A stretch of 64,000 nucleotides of DNA from Pseudomonas sp. NBRC 111124 (GTDB lineage Bacteria; Pseudomonadota; Gammaproteobacteria; Pseudomonadales; Pseudomonadaceae). Made by a program: the position numbers and the translations under genes. The stretch lies in contig NZ_BCBA01000012.1 in assembly GCF_001320245.1 (NCBI RefSeq), positions 124,001-188,000 of the forward strand, read 5' to 3'. The notes below the pieces were generated by a model that was not told where the DNA came from, ran no database searches, and saw only the letters and a program-made list of their open reading frames with translations. Positions 37,180-47,066 of this stretch are shown here, piece after piece (within the stretch, counting starts at the first letter, position 1; every line of letters starts with the position of its first letter).

Positions 37180-38069
37180 CAGTCGTCCCTGCCTCCCAGG
37201 CGGCTGCCCCAGCCGAGTTTGGTGCGACACACCTCATAGTAGTTGTGGTCGAGCGGGTGGATCAGGCGCAGCTTCTGCGGCTTCTTGCTCACCGTGATGG
37301 TGTCGCCCGGGGCGCAGGTGAAGTGGTTCTGGCCGTCGCAGGACACCTGCGGGTAAATCTGCAGGTCCTTGGACACCACGATCTTCAGCTCGCTGTTGCC
37401 GTCGACCACGATCGGCCGCCCCGAGAGGGTGTGCGGGTACATCGGCACGATGACGATGGCGTCGAGCTTGGGGTGCATGATCGGGCCGCCGGCCGACAGC
37501 GCGTAGGCGGTGGAACCGGTCGGGGTGGCGACGATCAGGCCGTCGGCCTTCTGGCTGCAGACGAACTGGCCGTCGATGTAAATCTCGAACTCGATCATTC
37601 GCGTCGACTTGCCCGGGTGCAGGACCACATCGTTGAGCGCGTCGCCCTGGCCGATGGCCTCATGATGGCGGCGCACCTCGGCCTGCAGCAGGAAGCGGTT
37701 TTCCACCAGATAGTGACCGTCGAGCACCTCGGCGACTTTCTGCTCCAGCTCGTCCGGGCGGATGTCGGTGAGGAAGCCCAGGTTGCCGCGGTTGATACCC
37801 AGCACCGGCACATTGTGCCGGGCCAGGGCGCGGGCGGCGCCGAGCAGGCTGCCGTCGCCACCGACCACGATGACCAGGTCGCAGACCTCGCCAAGCAGTT
37901 TGCGCGTGGAGGTTTGCAGGCCGTGGCCGGGCAGCACTTCGGCGATGGTGTCCTCGAGGATCACGTGCAGGTGGCGCTCGAGGAGAAATTTTTTCAGTCG
38001 GCGAATGGTGTCGAGCACCTGCGAGCTGCCAAGGCGGCCGATGATACCGATATTGCGAAATTGCTCCAT
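37179..38069 (-). CDS. nadK: NAD kinase
   Basis: Phosphorylates NAD+ to NADP+ in the cytoplasm. The 296-residue protein has the nucleotide motif GGDGS at residues 70-74, and later the conserved ALNDVVLH and TPTGSTAYALSAGGP segments. Length is normal. It is the first gene of a compact minus-strand run (nadK, phosphoesterase, rhomboid, yeaC, DUF2797, pepN). The promoter must lie in 38070-38158, divergent from the DUF1853 gene. Confidence 0.95.
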   Translation of the reverse strand: MEQFRNIGIIGRLGSSQVLDTIRRLKKFLLERHLHVILEDTIAEVLPGHGLQTSTRKLLGEVCDLVIVVGGDGSLLGAARALARHNVPVLGINRGNLGFLTDIRPDELEQKVAEVLDGHYLVENRFLLQAEVRRHHEAIGQGDALNDVVLHPGKSTRMIEFEIYIDGQFVCSQKADGLIVATPTGSTAYALSAGGPIMHPKLDAIVIVPMYPHTLSGRPIVVDGNSELKIVVSKDLQIYPQVSCDGQNHFTCAPGDTITVSKKPQKLRLIHPLDHNYYEVCRTKLGWGSRLGGRDD

Positions 38070-38158
38070 GGGGCTCCTGCGAGGCTCTGCGGCGGGGTGA
38101 CGATGTCGCGATTATGGGCGAAACGACCGGGCAGCGGCAAACCGGCTATGCTCGCAAC

Positions 38159-39139
38159 ATGATGCCATTTGCCGAGCTTTATGAGCTGCCCCGCCGCTTG
38201 CGCCGCCCTGCCGTGCGCGACCTGGCCTGGACCCTGCTGTCGCCCGCGCTGCTGAGCGCCCCGCCCTGCCCCCAGCGCCATCCGCTGGCGGGCAGTGCCT
38301 GGGCGGGCGATCCGCAGCGCTTGCACGACTGGCTGCACGCACTGGATGCCGATGACCTGCCCCTGCGCAACTGGTTGGCAACGATCACCAGCCGGCGCCT
38401 GGGGCTGTATTACGAAGGTCTGTGGCAGTTCGCCCTGAAACAGGCGCCTGGGGTGGAGCTGCTGGCGTCCAACCTGGCGATTCGCACGCGGGGACGGACC
38501 CTGGGCGAGCTGGATATTCTGTTGCGCGATGGCGAAGGCACTCATCATCTGGAGCTGGCCATAAAGCTTTACCTTGGGCCAACCCAAGACGACGGACACG
38601 ACCCGGCGCACTGGCTCGGGCCTGGGTGCCACGATCGCCTCGGAACCAAACTGGCACACTTGGCCGGGCATCAGTTGCCTATGTCGGCAGAGGCGCAGAG
38701 TCGCGAAGCGTTGGCCGCTGTAGGGGTCGATCAGGTGCAGGCGCACCTGTGGCTGGGCGGCTATCTGTTCTATCCGTGGCCAGAGCACGCCGAGCCGCCT
38801 GCGGGTGCCAACCCTCGGCATTTGCGCGGGCGCTGGATACGACGGCAGAACTGGGCAGCGACGGCAGACGAACACTGGCAACCGCTGCCGCGGCATGCCT
38901 GGCTAGCACCGGCACGGGCAGAGCAAGAGGCATGCTGGACCCTGGCACAGTTCGAGGCCTGGCTGGCGCAGTTGGACGAGCACGCACCCGCGCAGTTGCT
39001 GGTCAGGCTGGAGCCGGATGGCGAAGGGGCCTGGCAAGAAGTCGAGCGCGTGTTTCTGGTGGCGGACAGTTGGCCAAATTTGCCAGACAACAGAATTTTC
39101 ACAGATCCAGCGCAAAGATTTGTTTCAAATAGCCATTAG
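38159..39139 (+). CDS. DUF1853 protein, PD-(D/E)XK-like fold
   Basis: About 326 residues starting at 38159 (MMPFAELYELPRRLRRPAVR); the frame is open to 38114. The core GRTLGELDILLRD followed by HHLELAIKLYLG matches the D...ExxxK arrangement seen in PD-(D/E)XK nuclease-like DUF1853 proteins. Cellular function is unknown. It is divergent from nadK, and cytochrome b561 follows 56 nt downstream. The 3' end is more A/T-rich than the body. Confidence 0.8.
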   Translation: MMPFAELYELPRRLRRPAVRDLAWTLLSPALLSAPPCPQRHPLAGSAWAGDPQRLHDWLHALDADDLPLRNWLATITSRRLGLYYEGLWQFALKQAPGVELLASNLAIRTRGRTLGELDILLRDGEGTHHLELAIKLYLGPTQDDGHDPAHWLGPGCHDRLGTKLAHLAGHQLPMSAEAQSREALAAVGVDQVQAHLWLGGYLFYPWPEHAEPPAGANPRHLRGRWIRRQNWAATADEHWQPLPRHAWLAPARAEQEACWTLAQFEAWLAQLDEHAPAQLLVRLEPDGEGAWQEVERVFLVADSWPNLPDNRIFTDPAQRFVSNSH

Positions 39140-39195
39140 AGTGCTATCTGAGCGCCAGCAAGAGCGCCATTCCGACCTGATGACGAGGACCGATC

Positions 39196-39741
39196 ATGGT
39201 TTCATCCACCCCTGCGCCCCACTACGCACGCCTTTCCATCGCCCTGCATTGGCTGATGTTGCTATTGCTGGCGGCCGTGTACGCCTGTATCGAATTTCGC
39301 GGCCTGTTCCCCAAGGACAGCGCCGAACGCAACCTGATGAAGGACCTGCACTTCATGCTCGGCCTGAGTGTGTTCGTGCTGGTCTGGCTGCGCCTGGCCG
39401 TGCGCCTGAGCCGTCCGACCCCGCCAATCGTGCCCAAGCCACCCGCCTGGCAGACCGGCCTTGCGCACCTGGTGCACCTGGCGCTGTACCTGTTGATGAT
39501 CGGCCTGCCTGTGGCCGGTTGGCTGATCCTCAGCGCCGCCGACAAGCCGGTACCGTTTTTCGGCCTGGAACTGCCGCACCTGATCGGCCCGGACCCGGAC
39601 CAGGCCAAATTCATCAAGGGCTGGCATGAGCGGGTTGCAACCTGGGGTTACTGGCTGATCGGCGTGCATGCGCTGGCCGGGCTGTACCACCACTACGTGC
39701 AGCGCGACAACACGCTGCTGCGCATGCTGCCCTACAAGTAA
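39196..39741 (+). CDS. Cytochrome b561 (CybB-like)
   Basis: The 181-residue inner-membrane di-heme protein has four helices with heme-ligand histidines H18 and H52 and two more in the third/fourth helix region (WHERVATWGYWLIGVHALAG). The family moves electrons between quinol and partners, including superoxide. The start has GAGGA upstream. The 3' end overlaps the convergent PLP-enzyme gene by 10 nt. Confidence 0.88.
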   Translation: MVSSTPAPHYARLSIALHWLMLLLLAAVYACIEFRGLFPKDSAERNLMKDLHFMLGLSVFVLVWLRLAVRLSRPTPPIVPKPPAWQTGLAHLVHLALYLLMIGLPVAGWLILSAADKPVPFFGLELPHLIGPDPDQAKFIKGWHERVATWGYWLIGVHALAGLYHHYVQRDNTLLRMLPYK

Positions 39742-40622
39742 CCGCGCCGGCCCTGCAGGCCGCCAGTGTGCAGGAAGATCAGGCGGGTACCGGGCGCGAG
39801 CAGCCCGGCCTCGGCCTGATCGCGCAGGGCCAGCAAGGCCTTGCCGGTGTACAGGGCTTCCAGCGGCACGCCACTGTGCCGCTCGCTCTCGGCGACGAAA
39901 GCCAGCAGGTCATCATCGAACTTCCCGAAGCCACCTCGGCAAGCATCGTGCAGTTGGTAGCCCTGTGAGCCAGCCAATCCAGCGACTGTCGCCGGCACGC
40001 CGTGATCCATCGGCACCGCCAGGGCAGCATGCACCGCGTGTTCCCCTGCCTCGGCAAGTACCAGACCAGCCGCTGTCGTACCGGTACCTGCAGCCAGCCA
40101 CCAGGCGTCATAGCCCGACCATCCCAGCGCCGACAGTTGCGAACGGGCCTGCTCGACGATCAGCGCACAGCCTTCGGCACCCGCCACCCCGCCACCGCCC
40201 TCGGGAATGCAATGCCAGCCCCGATAACGGGCCTGCCAAGGCTCCCAGAAGCCCGGGTCATGGCGTGCCCGATAGCCACCGTAACCCAGCCAGTGCAACT
40301 CCATGCCCATGGCTTGCAGGTCGCGCACCGTGGGCGTGTCTTGCGGGTGGCCACGCAGCAGGCCGGCGGTGGCGAAGCCGAAACGTTTGCCGGCGGCAGC
40401 CAGGGCGTGCAGGTGGTTGGAATGGTTGCCGCCCAGGCTGATCAGGCCGGGGGCACCAGACTGATGGGCTTGCTGAAGGTGATGGCGGAGCTTGAACCAC
40501 TTGTTGCCGCTGATCAGGGGGTCGATCAGGTCCAGGCGCAGGATAGCTAATTCGATCTTGGCGTTCGCCAGCCAAGGCAGATCCAGGATCTGTAGAGGCG
40601 CTTGAGGTAAGTTCAAGTACAT
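39732..40622 (-). CDS. PLP-dependent ACC deaminase / D-cysteine desulfhydrase family enzyme
   Basis: About 296 residues starting at 40622 (MYLNLPQAPLQILDLP); an ATG at 40649 is possible but abuts the fadH terminator hairpin. The PLP lysine is K41 in SGNKWFKL, followed by the cofactor loop SLGGNHSNHLHALA and the phosphate-binding AAGTGTTAAG. Sequence cannot separate ACC deaminase from D-cysteine desulfhydrase activity; the latter is commoner in this genomic position. No regulator is adjacent. Confidence 0.82.
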   Translation of the reverse strand: MYLNLPQAPLQILDLPWLANAKIELAILRLDLIDPLISGNKWFKLRHHLQQAHQSGAPGLISLGGNHSNHLHALAAAGKRFGFATAGLLRGHPQDTPTVRDLQAMGMELHWLGYGGYRARHDPGFWEPWQARYRGWHCIPEGGGGVAGAEGCALIVEQARSQLSALGWSGYDAWWLAAGTGTTAAGLVLAEAGEHAVHAALAVPMDHGVPATVAGLAGSQGYQLHDACRGGFGKFDDDLLAFVAESERHSGVPLEALYTGKALLALRDQAEAGLLAPGTRLIFLHTGGLQGRRGYL

Positions 40623-40648
40623 GGAGCGGAGTTTATCAGTGAATGCCA

Positions 40649-40670
40649 TGGGGCCGCTAAAGCGGCCCCG
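40649..40670 (-). terminator. Hairpin after fadH
   Basis: GGGGCCGCT-aa-AGCGGCCCC is a 9-bp perfect stem, 7 nt past the fadH stop. There is no T run. It also lies right at the upstream alternative start of the PLP-enzyme gene, which argues for the downstream start. Confidence 0.6.
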
Positions 40671-40676
40671 CCGATC

Positions 40677-42809
<2,133 letters not shown>

Positions 42810-42898
42810 TCAATGATCGAAACTGACAAGTTATTGATCCTCCCGTGCAGCAGGACTACCCTAGGGAACCCTCGATTCCCAAGGTGCTGTACCGCTTG

Positions 42899-44017
42899 AT
42901 GCGAAAACTCCTGGCAGGCGCCTTGGCGCTGGTAACGATCACCGCCTTGTGCGGCTACGGTTTCTGGACCCAACAGCGCCCGGAAGGCCATTACCTCTCC
43001 GACCTGCGCATCGAACTGGCGCTCAACCATGGCGTGCCTGGCGAGCATGGCAACCTGCTGGGTATCGAGCCGTTGCTGTTCCCCAGCGACTACCAGAACC
43101 TGCAACGCCTGCACCGCAAGCTTTCCGCCTACCTGGAGCAGGCACGCGCCAATGGCCTGGTTGGCCCACGCACGGTCGTGGTGCTGCCGGAACACATCGG
43201 CACCTGGCTATGGGCGCGAGGCGAGAAGAACGAGCTGTTCCAGGTCACCCGCAACCGTGACGCCGAGCAGTGGCTGGAGCTGAGCAACCCATTGCGCTAT
43301 GGCCTGGCGATGCTGAGCGCCAATGCCGATGACCGGCGCGCCGATGCCCACCTGCGCATGAAAGCCCAGCAGATGGCCAGCGATTACCAGCAACTGTTCG
43401 GCGGCCTGGCCAAGGAGTTCGGCGTGACCCTGGTGGCAGGCTCGATCGTGCTGCCCGCCCCGTACGTCGAGCAGGGCGTGCTGCACATTGGCCACGGGCC
43501 ACTGTTCAACAGCAGCCTGGTCTTCGGCGCCGATGGCTCGCCGCTGGGTCAGCCGCAACACCAGCAATACCCTGACAGCGAAACACGGCGCTACATCCAT
43601 CACGGCCGGCATTTCCCGCTGCAGGTATTGCAGACCCCCGCCGGGCGCCTTGGCGTGCTGATCGGCAGCGACAGTTGGTACCCCGAGAACCAGCGTCAGA
43701 TGCAACAACAGCAGGTCCAGCTGATCGCCAACCCGGTGTTCCTCAGCGGCAAGGGTAGCTGGGATGAACCCTGGCGCGGCAATCGCCACCAGGACGCCAC
43801 TGCCGAGCTGAGCCTGCAACGCGGCGAGGTCAGCGAGCAGACTGCCTGGCAACGCCTGACCCAGGCCGCAGGTGACGGTGTCAGCAGCATGAGCGTGTTC
43901 ATGCGTGGGCAGTTCTGGGAACAGGGCAGCGACGGCCAGGGCTTCGCCCATCAGGCAGGTGAGTTGCTGGCAGGCCCTCCCAGCCACGGCGCGCGCCTGT
44001 TGAACCTGTGGTTGTAG
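42899..44017 (+). CDS. Membrane-anchored carbon-nitrogen hydrolase (nitrilase)-like protein lacking the catalytic cysteine
   Basis: About 372 residues starting at 42899 (MRKLLAGALALVTITALCGY), an N-terminal anchor or signal; upstream GTG starts at 42845 and 42884 are possible. The nitrilase glutamate is seen as E98 in VVVLPEHIGTW. At the cysteine motif (normally I-C-x-D-x-x-F-P-E) the protein reads I255-G256-S-D258-S-W-Y-P-E, so the nucleophile is Gly. The rest of the fold appears intact. It lies between fadH and an AraC regulator, a gene trio also conserved in P. aeruginosa. It may be a non-catalytic relative. Confidence 0.75.
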   Translation: MRKLLAGALALVTITALCGYGFWTQQRPEGHYLSDLRIELALNHGVPGEHGNLLGIEPLLFPSDYQNLQRLHRKLSAYLEQARANGLVGPRTVVVLPEHIGTWLWARGEKNELFQVTRNRDAEQWLELSNPLRYGLAMLSANADDRRADAHLRMKAQQMASDYQQLFGGLAKEFGVTLVAGSIVLPAPYVEQGVLHIGHGPLFNSSLVFGADGSPLGQPQHQQYPDSETRRYIHHGRHFPLQVLQTPAGRLGVLIGSDSWYPENQRQMQQQQVQLIANPVFLSGKGSWDEPWRGNRHQDATAELSLQRGEVSEQTAWQRLTQAAGDGVSSMSVFMRGQFWEQGSDGQGFAHQAGELLAGPPSHGARLLNLWL

Positions 44018-44021
44018 GCAC

Positions 44022-45062
44022 ATGAGCCGCCCCCGCGTGCGCCTGGGCGACCTTTCGGTCGGCTTCGTCCAGCCCCTGGCAGAAGCCCTGCGCGAGCAAG
44101 GTCATGATCCGGCTCCACTTTTGCAGCAATACGGGCTCGATGCCACACGCCTGGCCGAAGCTGGCGCACGCCTGTCGATCCCGCGCTACATGCACCTTGG
44201 CCATGCAGCCATCGCGCTGTGCGGCGAGCCAGCGCTGGGCCTGCGCATGGGGCGCCTTAGTCGCCTGGCCCAGGCCGGGCTGGCCGGCGTCACGGCAGCC
44301 CAAGCCCCTACCCTGGGCGAGGCGGCACGCACGCTGCTGCGCTTCGAGCCACTTTATGCCGCCAACTACCGTGGCCACTCCAGCTACCAGGAAGACTCAC
44401 AGGGCGCATGGCTGCGCTTCTACTCCATCAGCCCCTACAACGACTACAACCGCTTTGTGGTCGATTCGCTGCTGGCCGGCTGGCTGGCCCAGTTGGCCGC
44501 CCTGGCTGGCGCGTCCCTACTGGCCGAGCGACTGGAAATCGAATTCGATGCGCCCGGCTATGCCGCCGAATACCAGGCCCTTTGCAGCACACCCGTGCAG
44601 TTCGGCGCCAGCGCCAACCGCGTGCGCCTGGGCCGCAGCACGCTTGAATGGGTCAACCCTGAACACTGCCCGAGCACCTTCAGCCACCTGATGCAGTTGT
44701 GTGAAACGGAAATGCTTCAGCGCACCCGGGTACGCAGCCTGAGCGAGCGCATTACCCACTTGCTCGGGCCGTTGCTCAATGGTGGCCGTGAACCCGACCT
44801 GGAAGAAGTGGCATTGCACCTGCAACTGCCAACCTGGACACTGCGGCGCAAACTGGCTGAAGAAGGCACGCGCTTTCGCGACCTGCTCAATGACACACGG
44901 CGCGACCTTGCCGAAGCCTATATCCGCGATACGGAGCTGGCCTTTGGTGAAATCGCCTATCTGTTGGGATTTGCATCGGCTGAGGCCTTCCAGCGCGCAT
45001 TCAAGCGCTGGACGGGCCTTACGCCGGGGGAGTTTCGCCGCAGCCAGCGGCGGGCAGGTTAA
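44022..45062 (+). CDS. AraC-family transcriptional regulator
   Basis: The 346-residue protein has an N-terminal arabinose-binding-like (ArgR/OruR type) sensor of about 200 residues and a C-terminal double helix-turn-helix (about 240-340, ending FQRAFKRWTGLTPGEFRRSQ). The start is 4 nt after the nitrilase-like stop, so the two are co-transcribed. It may control that gene or fadH. The ligand is unknown. Its stop overlaps a 28-residue ORF on the other strand by 4 nt. Confidence 0.88.
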   Translation: MSRPRVRLGDLSVGFVQPLAEALREQGHDPAPLLQQYGLDATRLAEAGARLSIPRYMHLGHAAIALCGEPALGLRMGRLSRLAQAGLAGVTAAQAPTLGEAARTLLRFEPLYAANYRGHSSYQEDSQGAWLRFYSISPYNDYNRFVVDSLLAGWLAQLAALAGASLLAERLEIEFDAPGYAAEYQALCSTPVQFGASANRVRLGRSTLEWVNPEHCPSTFSHLMQLCETEMLQRTRVRSLSERITHLLGPLLNGGREPDLEEVALHLQLPTWTLRRKLAEEGTRFRDLLNDTRRDLAEAYIRDTELAFGEIAYLLGFASAEAFQRAFKRWTGLTPGEFRRSQRRAG

Positions 45063-45145
45063 AGCTCTGTCGCGTCGTCTGCCGGTTCCGGTGGATCCAG
45101 TTCGTATGCCTGAAACTCGAGCAACTCTTCCTGATACTCATCCAT
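45059..45145 (-). CDS. 28-residue acidic small protein
   Basis: The short frame ATG 45145 to TAA 45059 encodes MDEYQEELLEFQAYELD followed by an acidic Pro/Asp/Glu tail ending TEL. Upstream is GAGGACGCAGGGCG, a plausible ribosome site. Ten of 28 residues are acidic. It overlaps the AraC stop by 4 nt in convergent orientation. I recall similar short proteins in pseudomonads but cannot name one. The 45146-45286 gap upstream shows nothing else clear. Confidence 0.55.
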   Translation of the reverse strand: MDEYQEELLEFQAYELDPPEPADDATEL

Positions 45146-45286
45146 CGCCCTGCGTCCTCTTCTCATCTGTCTTCGTTGGTCATGCCTTCAACCTAAGGGG
45201 GCCGGGTGAAGGAATGATGACAAGCTCATGAGAGGTAAACGTAGCAGGTGTTCCGGAACTTATCGCCGCTCATCTGTAACAGCGAA

Positions 45287-46117
45287 TTAAAGCGACGACG
45301 GTGCAGGCTGGGCGTCCTGCTGCACTTGAATCGGTGCGGCTTCCGCCGGCGGTGCCACCGGTTGCGAGCTCTGGCTGTCATCGACCACTGGCTTGGCCGC
45401 AGCTTCACTGGCAGGTGCAGCCGCCGCAGGCGCCGGAGCGCCCTCGACCAGGGGGGCAGCAGCTGGCGCTGTAACGACCGGAGCCACCGAGGCTTGCTCC
45501 GGCAAGCCCAGGTCCGGCAAGCCCAGGTCCGGCGCTGGCTTCTCGGGCTTGGGCACGGGTGCCTCGACCTTGGCCTTGGCAACCTTCTTCGGCTTGGGCA
45601 GGAAGCTTTCGACCAGGGCGAAATAACGGTCGTAGAACTGCGCCGCTGTCACCGTCTCGCTGGCCACCTTGACCATCGAGTCGTCGCTGGAGCCAATCGG
45701 CATGGATACCGAGCCGAGTACACCAACACCCAAGCTGGCCGAGCTGTTGGACTTCTTGAGGCTGTAGCGGTCCTGCAGCGCGTTGGCGAACATGGTCGAA
45801 CGCTTGTCGTCGTTGACGTCTGGCGCGCAGGTCACGTTGAAGCTGATCTGCAGGTGGTTTTCGCTGTTCTGCTGGAAGCTCTTGTTGCCCATCACCTGGT
45901 TGGCGCCACTGCTGGTGATGATGTAGCCCTGGCTGAGCAACGCACGGCGGGCCGCTTCGCAGGAGCCGGCATCGCTCACCGCAAAGCTGCGCGAGTAAGT
46001 CCCCGAGTCGTCGAAGTTTTCGTGTTCGTAGATGGCGGCTTTCTTCGAAGAGCAACCGGTCACGCCCGCCAGCACCAGGGCCAGCCCGAGCGCACCAAAG
46101 ACGGAGGATCTGGTCAT
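45287..46117 (-). CDS. DUF2242 lipoprotein
   Basis: The 276-residue lipoprotein starts at 46117 (MTRSSVFGALGLALVLAG) and has the lipobox VTGC with C22. The DUF2242 domain covers about residues 25-185. An Ala/Pro-rich tail follows, with a perfect 15-bp tandem repeat (45499-45528) giving DLGLP twice. The frame is open up to 46288 but that part has no signal. It is probably outer-membrane attached; the function is unknown. Confidence 0.82.
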   Translation of the reverse strand: MTRSSVFGALGLALVLAGVTGCSSKKAAIYEHENFDDSGTYSRSFAVSDAGSCEAARRALLSQGYIITSSGANQVMGNKSFQQNSENHLQISFNVTCAPDVNDDKRSTMFANALQDRYSLKKSNSSASLGVGVLGSVSMPIGSSDDSMVKVASETVTAAQFYDRYFALVESFLPKPKKVAKAKVEAPVPKPEKPAPDLGLPDLGLPEQASVAPVVTAPAAAPLVEGAPAPAAAAPASEAAAKPVVDDSQSSQPVAPPAEAAPIQVQQDAQPAPSSL

Positions 46118-46242
46118 TGCGAATTCCGGGTAAGTCAAAAGAGGCCTATTGTGCATCACTGCAGGCAGGCACAGGAACCGTTGATCGGTGAAGAGTGTGT
46201 CAGGATCGTGTAAATCTGGCCCCAGGCAAGGCGCAGAAACGA

Positions 46243-46266
46243 AAAAAGCGACCCGAAGGTCGCTTT
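46243..46266 (-). terminator. Terminator of the tRNA operon
   Basis: AAGCGACC-ttc-GGGTCGCTT followed by a T run on the minus strand, about 41 nt past tRNA-Asp copy 1. This is a classical intrinsic terminator. Confidence 0.85.
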
Positions 46267-46306
46267 CTCGTTGCTTCAAGGCGTTCAAGGGGCCTCGAGG
46301 CGAAGA

Positions 46307-46383
46307 TGGCGCAGCGGACGGGACTCGAACCCGCGACCCCCGGCGTGACAGGCCGGTATTCTAACCGACTGAACTACCGCTGC
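46307..46383 (-). tRNA. tRNA-Asp (GTC), copy 1
   Basis: The 77-nt cloverleaf starts GCAGCGGTAGTTCAGTCGGT, has anticodon GTC in the loop CTGTCAC, T-loop GGTTCGAGTCC and an encoded CCA end. The acceptor stem GCAGCGG/CCGCTGC is fully paired. It is identical to copies 2 and 3. Its downstream flank ends in an intrinsic terminator. Confidence 0.97.
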
Positions 46384-46454
46384 GTATCATTCAGGCTTGC
46401 GCCCGATTGAAACCTGGGTCTACCCTTCCGGCGCGATGGCCTCAGGGCAGGCAC

Positions 46455-46478
46455 AAAAAAAGCGATAGGTGATCGCTT
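46455..46478 (-). terminator. Terminator between tRNA-Asp copies 2 and 1
   Basis: AGCGAT-cacct-ATCGCT followed by six or seven T on the minus strand, about 46 nt after tRNA-Asp copy 2. It is equivalent in position to the terminator after copy 1, showing that tRNA plus terminator was duplicated as a unit. Confidence 0.75.
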
Positions 46479-46523
46479 CATTTGTGTTTGCTTCAAGGTG
46501 TTCTAGGGACCTCGAAACGAAGA

Positions 46524-46600
46524 TGGCGCAGCGGACGGGACTCGAACCCGCGACCCCCGGCGTGACAGGCCGGTATTCTAACCGACTGAACTACCGCTGC
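46524..46600 (-). tRNA. tRNA-Asp (GTC), copy 2
   Basis: Identical 77-nt sequence to copy 1, with anticodon GTC and encoded CCA. The flanks also match copy 1: upstream TTTCAATCGGGCGCAAGCCT and downstream ATCTTCGnnTCGAGG. Confidence 0.97.
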
Positions 46601-46699
46601 GTATCGTTCAGGCTTGCGCCCGATTGAAACTGGGATCAGCCTCAGGCATTTCGCCTTTGGCTTCAGACCGGTGCCAGGCACCCATCTGTTACTGAAAAA

Positions 46700-46776
46700 T
46701 GGCGCAGCGGACGGGACTCGAACCCGCGACCCCCGGCGTGACAGGCCGGTATTCTAACCGACTGAACTACCGCTGC
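46700..46776 (-). tRNA. tRNA-Asp (GTC), copy 3
   Basis: Identical 77-nt sequence to the other two copies. It lies 66 nt downstream of tRNA-Val. Its downstream flank differs from the other two, so it is the likely ancestral member of the operon. Confidence 0.97.
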
Positions 46777-46842
46777 GCAGTGCGTTTCTCTCCGGCTATG
46801 GCTTCATCAGAAGCGTCCAGCACCAGAAACAATCTCAGGAAG

Positions 46843-46918
46843 TGGTGGGTGATGACGGGATCGAACCGCCGACCCTCTGCTTGTAAGGCAGATGCTCTCC
46901 CGGCTGAGCTAATCACCC
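46843..46918 (-). tRNA. tRNA-Val (TAC)
   Basis: The 76-nt cloverleaf starts GGGTGATTAGCTCAGCCGGG, has anticodon TAC in the loop CTTACAA, and has an encoded CCA. The acceptor stem GGGTGAT/ATCACCC is fully paired. It is the first gene after a strong promoter and is followed by the tRNA-Asp genes. Confidence 0.97.
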
Positions 46919-46959
46919 TCGCGATGTTGCTTGTTGCGTTTGCTTCGCTGAGGCCGCGA

Positions 46960-46988
46960 AATTTACGCAGGTACCGATGCTAAGTCAA
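46960..46988 (-). promoter_or_regulatory. Sigma-70 promoter of the tRNA operon, stringent type
   Basis: On the minus strand, -35 TTGACT (46983-46988) and -10 TAAATT (46960-46965) are spaced by exactly 17 nt. The bases after the -10 (TCGCGGCC) form a GC-rich discriminator, the hallmark of ppGpp-repressed stable-RNA promoters. The start of tRNA-Val is about 42 nt past the -10. A/T-rich DNA upstream (TTTTTTGAAAAAAATT) may be an UP element. Confidence 0.8.
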
Positions 46989-47024
46989 TAGCCCCGTTGA
47001 ATTTTTTTCAAAAAAGGTAAAAAC

Positions 47025-47046
47025 GGAAAAGGGGCCTTTCGGCCCC
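47025..47046 (-). terminator. Terminator of the metZ/SDR operon
   Basis: GGGGCC-gaaa-GGCCCC followed by TTTTCCGTTTTTA on the minus strand, 21 nt past the SDR stop. It separates that operon from the tRNA promoter. Confidence 0.85.
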
Positions 47047-47066
47047 CCTCCCTTGTAGCTGTCTGC

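Noticed and set aside
46303..46983. Short ORFs starting MAQRTGLEPATPG
   Set aside because: They are the reverse complement of the tRNA-Asp genes, a known source of false protein annotations; identical copies follow the tRNA copies.
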